Below, in pieces: positions 38,001 through 47,000 of a stretch of DNA of 64,000 nucleotides; position 1 is the stretch's first letter, and each line of letters begins with the position of its first letter. Under the pieces are notes generated by a model that saw nothing but the letters and a program-made list of their open reading frames with translations, ran no database searches and was not told where the DNA came from. This DNA is from Campylorhamphus procurvoides. Lineage: Eukaryota; Chordata; Aves; Passeriformes; Dendrocolaptidae. The stretch lies in contig WBMV01000268.1 in NCBI GenBank assembly GCA_013396655.1, positions 992,001 to 1,056,000 on the forward strand. Direction: 5' to 3'. A program made the translations under genes and the position numbers.

Positions 38001-41000
38001 AACAGAGTCAGTCACCAGCATAAGGAGAGATGTTAATCAGTGACCTCTAATGCTTTTTTCACTGCCAACAAATCAGTTCTGGCCCTGCACATACTTCTGC
38101 CTAGGAATCTGGGGACAAATTTGGATTCCCTGGAGATCTGGGAAGCCTCAAGAGCAGCAACAGATTTAAATTATGTGGTTTGCAAAAGGCCTGAGTCCTT
38201 TCCTCAGGCTATTAGTCTGCAAAAAATGTAATATTCTCCAACCCTTTTGAGTCTGCTTGAAGGAAAATCTTTGACTAAGCAAACAAGACTCTTGCTAGAA
38301 AGTATTTTTGCCTGGCCTATGATCTTATCATGGAAGTGCTTTTTTTTTAAAGCATCAGTCCTGAAATTGGATTTTCCAGAGCCAAAATAACCCTTATATA
38401 TTCCCATTTGTAATCTAAATTCTGGCCTCAGTTTAGCAGATCATTTAACTCTTGGATGCTATGCTGAACATTTCCTGAATCTCAATCAGGGAGCTTAAAA
38501 ACTGGCAGGAACAGTTCTCCTGCCTAAACTTCAAAACAGTATAAGTGACAGGAGCTTTTATCAACTCAACAATGGCAGCAATGCATGAGCAACTGATGAA
38601 TGTAGATCAGTAGCAGTTTGTGGCATTAATGACATCTCCTTCATACTTTTGTCTATTCTGTTGGCTTCTCACACACCTTGGACTCTGAAAAATTACATAG
38701 GATCCACCATATTTTCATCTAGTTTAGCAGGTTTTATGAGCATCAATGACTAGTCCTATTTGACAACTGAATAAGTAAAGGATTAAAAAGCTTGGCTGAG
38801 GAAAAGGCAGTTCATGTCCCTCACTGCAGCCCCGAATGAAACACCAGTGACAACAAACTGACTAAAGCCTATTTCTGTTGCTACAGAGGCCATCAGCAAC
38901 GTTACGAAATACTTTGAGGTATCACTGCTGGCAGAACAGAAGATCGGGGGGACAAGCCCTGTTGTAAGATACTCAGAGTACACCAGGAACCACGTGCTTG
39001 CTATGTTGGACCATGAGGTCTTAAAAGCAAGCAATGTGCTGCAACAGCTCAAAATGATCGAAAGCCCTGACATCCAAAACTTGAATGAAAAGGTAGGCAC
39101 TGTGAATTTTGACTGGGAGTTAAAGAAAAATCTCTTTTTTGATGTTGTAGTAGGTTTTAATTTAAAAGGGTGCTTACATGCATTTTTGAATCTGGAAAAT
39201 GAACTTCCCTGGCACAGTCATGCAGTCATGCCTGAAACAGCTGCACTTCTCAGCTGTAGTTATTCAGCTACCTTCTGGAAGCCATTGTTCCCAAGGCAGA
39301 TCCAGCACAAGGAACTGTTTAAGCACTCTCTGGTCTCAGGAGGACATCAATGTAATTTCAGAAAGATTAACCCAAACCTCCTCTGTCAGTAACTGAAGCC
39401 AAGCAGAGCAACTTTGTTCTGGAGTGGATGGGGAGCGCTCACATATCCTTTGTACCACCTGTGGGAAAGGAGGGGATTTCTGTTCTTCTACAGGGCAACA
39501 GTGAATACCTGATAGCACCTTCAGCCAGTCCTGATGGATCTGGAAGAGATCATCCATCTAATCCTTTAATCTCAACATCTGTGTCAAACCATATGGAGGG
39601 CTAGACATGGTAGCGTGTTGTGTGAGAGGTGATCTGGGTCCTTTAGAAGAAGCCATTGATCCATGGGCTGGATATGGCCAGAGGACAGTTTCATCTGTTT
39701 TGCCAAAGAAGGGTGAAGAAAGGGTCAGTGGAACACATGGAGCCTAACAAATGGCTCCTGCAATCATACTCAGAACCATGGGCTACCACTTCACCCTTCA
39801 AATCCTGGGAGAGGAACGTGTGACTGGCAGTGACACCCATCTTCAGAGAGACCAGACCACTGTGTCTTAGGCAAAATCCCATCCTATGTTCAATGTTCAT
39901 ATGATGTCAAACATCTTCCTTCCCTCAGGAATGTATCTCAGTCCCCCAGAGGAGTCCTGACATAAGCATCTTCCTTACTGCAGATCTGTGGTGCTCCAGG
40001 AGACCAGCCCTGTGTCACAGCAGCCTGTGGGGGAGCTTTGTGCCGGGACAGTCATGGGCTCAGGCAGTGTGGTGGCCTAAACTGCAGTGGAGCTCTTCCT
40101 CTTTCCACTGAGGCCTTCAGGAAAGCTGAGGAGACTGCTGTGTTTCTAAATAACTTGACTACTCAGCTACAGGAACCTGAGAATCAGGTGCTGTATACCA
40201 AATGTACATTTGTTCAGTGAAATGGATGATGAGATTTGGGAGGTCACAAATCTACAAAAACTCAACTGCCCTTTGGACAAAGGGCAGTGACATAGTGATG
40301 GACCCTGTCCCTATGTCACAGACCTATCCTGCTTCAGTACAGGGATTATTAGGTGGCAGCCCCACCAAGAGACTGTGGTTCTAGCTATGTCTTCTTCCTC
40401 ACAGCTGCCAAGACCTCACAGGTCATGGTGCCCTGTGCCTGTGGAATTTGGTGGCTTCGGGCTAGTATTATCTGTATTTTTATTGGGAGAGATTCAAATG
40501 GAACCATTTGTCAGTAGCCTGACATGCCTTTTGCAATGGGATTACTGCTGTGCATAGCATTAAGCTCCATTTATACAACTTCATATTACTCTTAGGTTTG
40601 CCATTAAATAACTTTAAATAATTTCAAGATGAAGCTTTTCTGTCCCCCGTGCTGTTTAGGAAAGCATCAATTAGTTGACTGTACTGCACAGTAGCAGTGA
40701 AAAGTCATTCTAGCAAAGGGTGGCCAATGCAGCATGTGCCAAGGAAATAAAACAGACAAATCCCAAAACACCAGTAAAGAGTTCATTCTTATTAACAGTC
40801 AGAGATGATGCCTGTTTCAGTTACAGGCAAAACACATTTTCCAACAGAAATGTCATTCTGCTGTGGCTTTGTCCTGTCCCTGCAGGGGGCCTGGGCACCT
40901 ATTTCCTCTTTTTAAAATGCACACAACATGGCATCACAGCCATGGGGTCAGAAATGAGCAATCAGGGCACAGGGGCACCAGGACATAGAGGGGCAGCAGC

Positions 41001-44000
41001 AAGAGGAGTGCCAGGCTGTCAGGACATTGCCTTTGGTGCCCATAAGCCCCAGGCAGCTCCATGACAATATGAGTGAACTATTTTGAGACAATTCAGAAGT
41101 AAAAACATCACCATTTTTCTCGCTGCATGGGGAAAGACTGAATCTCTTCCATCTGCAGACACAGAGAGGCAGTACCTGTGTCTTTCATTAAGGCAAAGCC
41201 CCTAGCAAAGCAAAATACTGTTGGAATGTTATGATTAATCTAAAGCTCTCATTTAAATTATCAAGAATACCAATTTAATGGCAAAATGTAACTTTTAAAG
41301 ACAAGCCTTGAACTCTGCCTTCCTTATTTGCATCTTCCTTAAGGGTTTTTTTTTTAACAGTCCAATATGAAATGACAAATGAAATTGCATTTTCTGTAAT
41401 CAGATCTGAATCTGATCAGGTCTGCTCAGATCTGCATCTGATCACTGACATGCTGCAAGACTGCAATAAGTATCAGCACTTTCTTTTAGAAACAGAAGGG
41501 GGCTGTGGTTTAGAAGTGGTTGCAGAGGGAAAAAATGTTTGATTTAGGCTTTTTCTGAAGCCAGGTGAAGGCCAAGATGTAGCAGTTTCTGGAGTTCCCC
41601 AAAGGGATCTCCCACTACTTTTCAAAGCCATATCAAGTGATCCCAGCTGAGGCTTGGATCAAAATTACCTTTTTATCAGAGCTCAACTTGCCAAGCAATG
41701 ATAGATAACCTCCAGAAAATGGCACTGCTATTTCTAATAATATTTCCAGGTTGAAAGCATTAGAAAAATGGCAGAAGACACCAAATGGAAAGGCTCACAA
41801 TTTAATGGGCAACTGAAGGCGGCTAAGAATCAAATTGAGGTTGATGGAGAGATCACTAAGGAGTTCATCCAAAAAGTGAAAGACTTCTTATTAGGTAAAT
41901 ATGAAATGTTCTTTTTGACTTATTTTATATATATATATATATATTCCAATATAGTATAGCGTGATAGTCAGAAAATGATGTAGTTATATACACATGAAAT
42001 TTCTTGTCTACCTCCTGACCTGTACAACCTTTTTCAATTCATTTTTTCTGTGCTTCTATCTCCCAGGTGACAGTACTTTGCATTAATTTTACAACAGATC
42101 TCTTATGTCCTGATTATCATCTTTTATTACTGTGATTGATTTTAAGCACACAAGTAATCCCCCCTGTTCCTGGTTTACCTGAGTGAAGGACTACTAAGAC
42201 AATTTCATGCAATATATAATGGCTAGCCATGTCCAATGCATCCTAAAGCTGCTATTCCACCCCCTTCTTCCAGGCCCATAAATAGAGGCTCTCTGTAGGG
42301 AGCGTGGGAATTAGGACACATACTGCTCCATCATCTCCGTACAGCTGTAATTCAAGGAATCAAAGGATTCTAGTAGAACTTCACAGCTCTCTCGAAAAAA
42401 TTACAAAATAACTATATATACCCTGAATATTTTCCACCCTCACGATTGCAGGAAAATGCTGTAAGAACTGGACCTTACACTTTTTTACCAGATGCACATC
42501 AAAGAGGTTCAAATGTGCAGGATTTTTTTAAACTCTTGAATTGTAGCTGATCTCATAAATTTCTATGGATTGTATGTTGGGAGTGCTTTGGCATTCATAC
42601 CTCTACATCCAAATGTGTGTAAGGGCAGATGACAGAGGACTCCTTTTCTTCAGGAACATTTAAATTATTTTACTGAATTGGAAGATTTAAGTCCATTTAA
42701 TTCCTTAATATTCTCAAATTCTTTTTTGATAGGAAGGGAAAATTCCACCTTTAGCTCTTATGTTTCTCAGTAGACACAGCATTTACTAACAATTATAAAA
42801 GCATTTTTTCAATCTTCGTTTTGTTATTTGAAGTTTAAGAATTGTAACAGCTCAGATGTGGACAGTTACATTAAATCTGCTGTACTCTACATTGATGTGA
42901 ATGGTGATTTTGGAAGAATATATTTTTACAGAAACTAGCTCTCAGGAATGCCCTACTGGTTGCACACGAAATATCATCTATTTAATTGTTGCTGAGTTGC
43001 TCTGGAGCATTAGCACAAACATTACATATATTTCAACTGTTTATCACACAAGGTCTTGTCTATAAATGGAAGTGAGGAGAAACAGAACTAAACCGAACTG
43101 ATGATGAGACTTGACAAGGCATTGACTGCTCTGTGTGTGCCTGTGCCTCTTAGCAAAGAGCTGGGACAAGCTCATTTTTTTGTAATGGGACTTGTCAAAA
43201 TATGATTTTTTCCACTGTAAATTCCCATTCTATCCAAGTCTGACCCAGGTTCCCTCTGCAGCTTAGCCTTTCTCATTAACCAGTGAAGGAACCACTTTCT
43301 CAATATTGTGGCAACTCCAGGGAAGGGATTACACCCACTGACCAGCTTGGAAAGCTCCATTCACACCCCAGTCTTGCCAGCACCGCTTTGATCTGTGGGC
43401 CATGGGAGAAATGGGTTCTGACACATCTAGCTGTGCTGGGCACTGATTTAAAACCTTCCACGGGCTCATTCCACAACAGAATTTTAATAACCAGTTCAAA
43501 GTGGGTTCAAATCCTCATTTTAGCCAGTTCTGACAACAGTAACAGCAGTACCTGGAAGCATGATATTAAATTACAAAATGTTGCAAATAATTCCCTTACC
43601 CCCTTGCTGTGCTTGTCAGCTTTATTCTCCCACATAACTCAAAGGCTAGGCAGCCATAATGACCATTTACATTTCACTGGGAGGAAAGAGAAACTTCAGG
43701 ATGCTCTCAGCTCCATTTCTGTTGCAGATGAGAGTGCACCTCCAGAAGACATTGAGAAGGTGGCAAATTACGTTCTGCAAATAAACCTTCCCCTGACTCC
43801 ACAAGAGCTTACGAGAATGCTTGGCAAAATCAAGAGCATTATGAACCACTGTGAGAAGTACCAACTGAATAACAAGAGAAACATAAAAAGGGAGGATGCT
43901 CAGACACTGCTGGCAGAGGCACAAGAAGCCGAGTAAGAAGGGTATTCTCATAGTGATGTGCCAGCTCCAGGTGGGGTGGCACTGCACATGGTAGGACTGT

Positions 44001-47000
44001 TCTATACCCCTGGCAATATCCTAGTAACACTGGAGGGAAAGTTCAGAGGGGAGCAGATTTCACCTTGCCATTTCCACAGGGCCTCTCCTGCTCAGCTGCA
44101 AGAGCTGACATGCAGCAGGGAAGCAGCTCTGCCAGCTCTTGGCTCCTGTGCCTGCTGAGTCAGAGAGGCCAAAGCAGCTACTTCCATCTTGGACCTGGTG
44201 GAGCATTACATCTGGTTCACTGAGTGGTTTAAATAAGGGTGAGAAAGAACAAACAAGAGAAAAAAGCATGCTCACCTGTGAGTCTTCCCTACTAGCAGTG
44301 CACCACCAGGCAGCCCACAGCATTCAGCCTCACCTGAATACAGCAGCTCGGGTGCTCCCACACAAAGTCCTTTACTGAAGTTTTGCTTTGCCAACCTTCA
44401 AACCACAATTTTATGGTTGCTGTTGAATTTGAGAAAATATTTCTCTATGTCAGCACGGGGGCATTTGAAACATGTTCTTGCTTTGTGCTCCACACCTTGA
44501 TACTACACATTCTTCTATTTTTCCATTTTAGCAAAGCAGCTAAAGCTGTTCTGCCTGTGGATGAAATTAATAATAAACTAAAAAATGTTGTGAAGTCCCA
44601 AGGACATTCCAAAAACACCATTGTAAAGTTAAATGAAGAGATACATGGCATCAGAACACAAATCTCACAGGTATCTTACTGTAAATATTTTATTTGCTAC
44701 AGACACTTTAGAAAGGGAAACTTCATCCTGAAGTTTCCTTATTATAAACTTAAGTAAATAAAACCAGATTGTGACACAGATATGACACTGATACCATGCT
44801 GCTTAAGGGTCTCTTCTTCTTAATCCATTGACTATCTCCCTCATTACCACCTCTGCAAGCTGGATGGATGTTGCATAAGAAACTACAGCCTTCAATTGCT
44901 CTGTTTTAGGCTGAGAACCAAGTGAACAAGACAAATGATGAACTAAATGACTTGTCAGCCAAACAAACTGAGATCGAAGATAAAATTGCCACATGGCAGG
45001 CAACAATGCTGATGAATAAGAATCAAGCTACAAAGGCAAGAGCAGAGGCTGAAGCAGCACACAAGCAAGCCCAGAATACTGATAATGTAAGCCTTTCTGT
45101 CATGTGTTAAGGGAAAAAAATTCCCTCCATGTTTCATAGTATTTTTCCTTCAGAAGAGTTACTCTGCTGTGCTCAAAACTATTCACATTGTCCTTACACC
45201 ATGCAGTGCAAAATGTCACAGGTCAAGAATAATTTCTGTTTTATTTTAAGGCTTTTGGCAGACACTTCTGGTTGCTTGAATGAAAGAAAACATATACATT
45301 TCTCTGGCTACTCCATGTCATCTTTTCTTGCACTGCGTATGAGACTCATAGTCACCATGGGCACCAGTAAACACAACAGAACAAATCACAAAACCAGATA
45401 TTAAAATACGTGAGTGATGGAAGCAGCTTGGCCATTCATCCCGTGCCATTCTCCTTCAGAGAAAATTGCTGTGGGAGTTACTTGGAATTTTTGGTTGGCC
45501 TGGTGCTTTTCAGTAGCTCCATTTTTTGAGAATGCAGCCAGAAATCCACTCAAATTCCAAGAGCCAAGCATCCACAGTAAAAGCTTGGAGTATGACTATG
45601 CTTCCAAGATAAGAAACTAAGGTGAAATCTAAACTGCAGCCTCAACAGCAACCTAGGGCAGCAGGGAATGGATTAGCCAGTAAATATTACCACAACCAAT
45701 AATGTAAAGCCCCAATGCTGCTACAGACAATTCATCCAATTCGAATTAAGCCTTATGGCAAAATGAAATTTACAGAAAAGTCCTATCAACAGAAGTAAAA
45801 CCAGCATAACCTTTAAATATCTTAATATTTTCCTTATATCCTTGTCCCTCCCTCTCCATTAGATTACTCCATGGGCAGTTTGTTTTAATTGATTTCTATC
45901 AGGTTTTGCAAAGCATTTTTGATGTATATGCATTAAGGATGTATTTTTTAATATTTAAGAGAAAGAGAAATCTAAAGTTTGGTTCAAAGAGGATGTTAAA
46001 AATAAGTACAAAAATCTTCTGTACACCAGATTCTGTACACTTAGTTTGAGATGCTCTTAAACTAAGTGATGGCATTTTTTTTACAGGAATTTGTTGACAT
46101 TAAAAGAAAGTACACCATTCTTCAAGAAAAGCTAAAAGTCCAAGGACCTCCCAAAGTAACACTAGAGAAAGTGAAGCAGCTGAAAGAAGAAGCAGAAAAA
46201 CTGGCTGAAGAGACTGAAAAAAAGATTAAAAGAATAACAGGTGGTGTTCTCACTTCCATAGCAAGTGGTAAACATTGTGACAGTCATGAATTCAAGACTG
46301 AAGTCCTTGCCCACAGACACCTACAGACTAGGTTCACCTGACATTGGGTTTAAAACAGTTTAACTGGGGAAAATCCCTGTCTGAAGCTACTCAGTTTAAA
46401 AGTAGTTGAATTGATTTGGCTCATATACTTTTTCTGATATAAATTGGTTGCTATACACAGAGTTTAAGAACTGTCCATCTACACAAGGACTTGAGCACAA
46501 ATTTTATTCAGACAGTTTAAAAATAGGACAAGTGCAAAATCTGCAAAAAACTTGGCTGTAGATTTAGCTGGAGGCCCTGATTTATGCATTTGCTTTGGGC
46601 ATTTGGACTTTTAGTCCTTCCTCTGTGCTCTGTCTTTCCTTACATTACCCAAGTGATGGCTTGTGTTACAGATCTGCAGGGTGGCTGTTTTCCATCAGTC
46701 CATACTTGTTCCCCTTCAGACATTATCTCTGAGCAGTGGCAGAACAAACCAGGCAATTACTGCCTTGTGGAGACTGAAGCCAACGTGCCCTGAACCTGCA
46801 GGGCCATGACTGGGAAGGAGAGGGGTCATGGGCAGCAGAGTCTGCAGCTGCTGTGGCCATACTAGCACCAGTCCTCACACACCACCCTACCCCTCACCTC
46901 GAGGGGGTTTAGAGGGTCACCAAAAAGGAAAAGTGTACCTCATATTGCTACACACAGGAAACCTAATTCTGCTTGTAGTGAAGGTCTGGGTGTTCCCACT

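Larger units (their letters stand above)
28651..38886 (+). other. LAMB4: LAMB4 introns 20-26
   Basis: The non-coding spans are 28651-30106, 30265-31781, 32007-33107, 33329-34551, 34649-35007, 35384-35740 and 35902-38886. Intron 23 (33329-34551) begins with GC rather than GT. Intron 20 holds two perfect hairpins. Intron 23 also holds a T-rich tract and a small palindromic relic. Intron 26 is nearly 3 kb and shows nothing recognisable. Confidence 0.8.
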
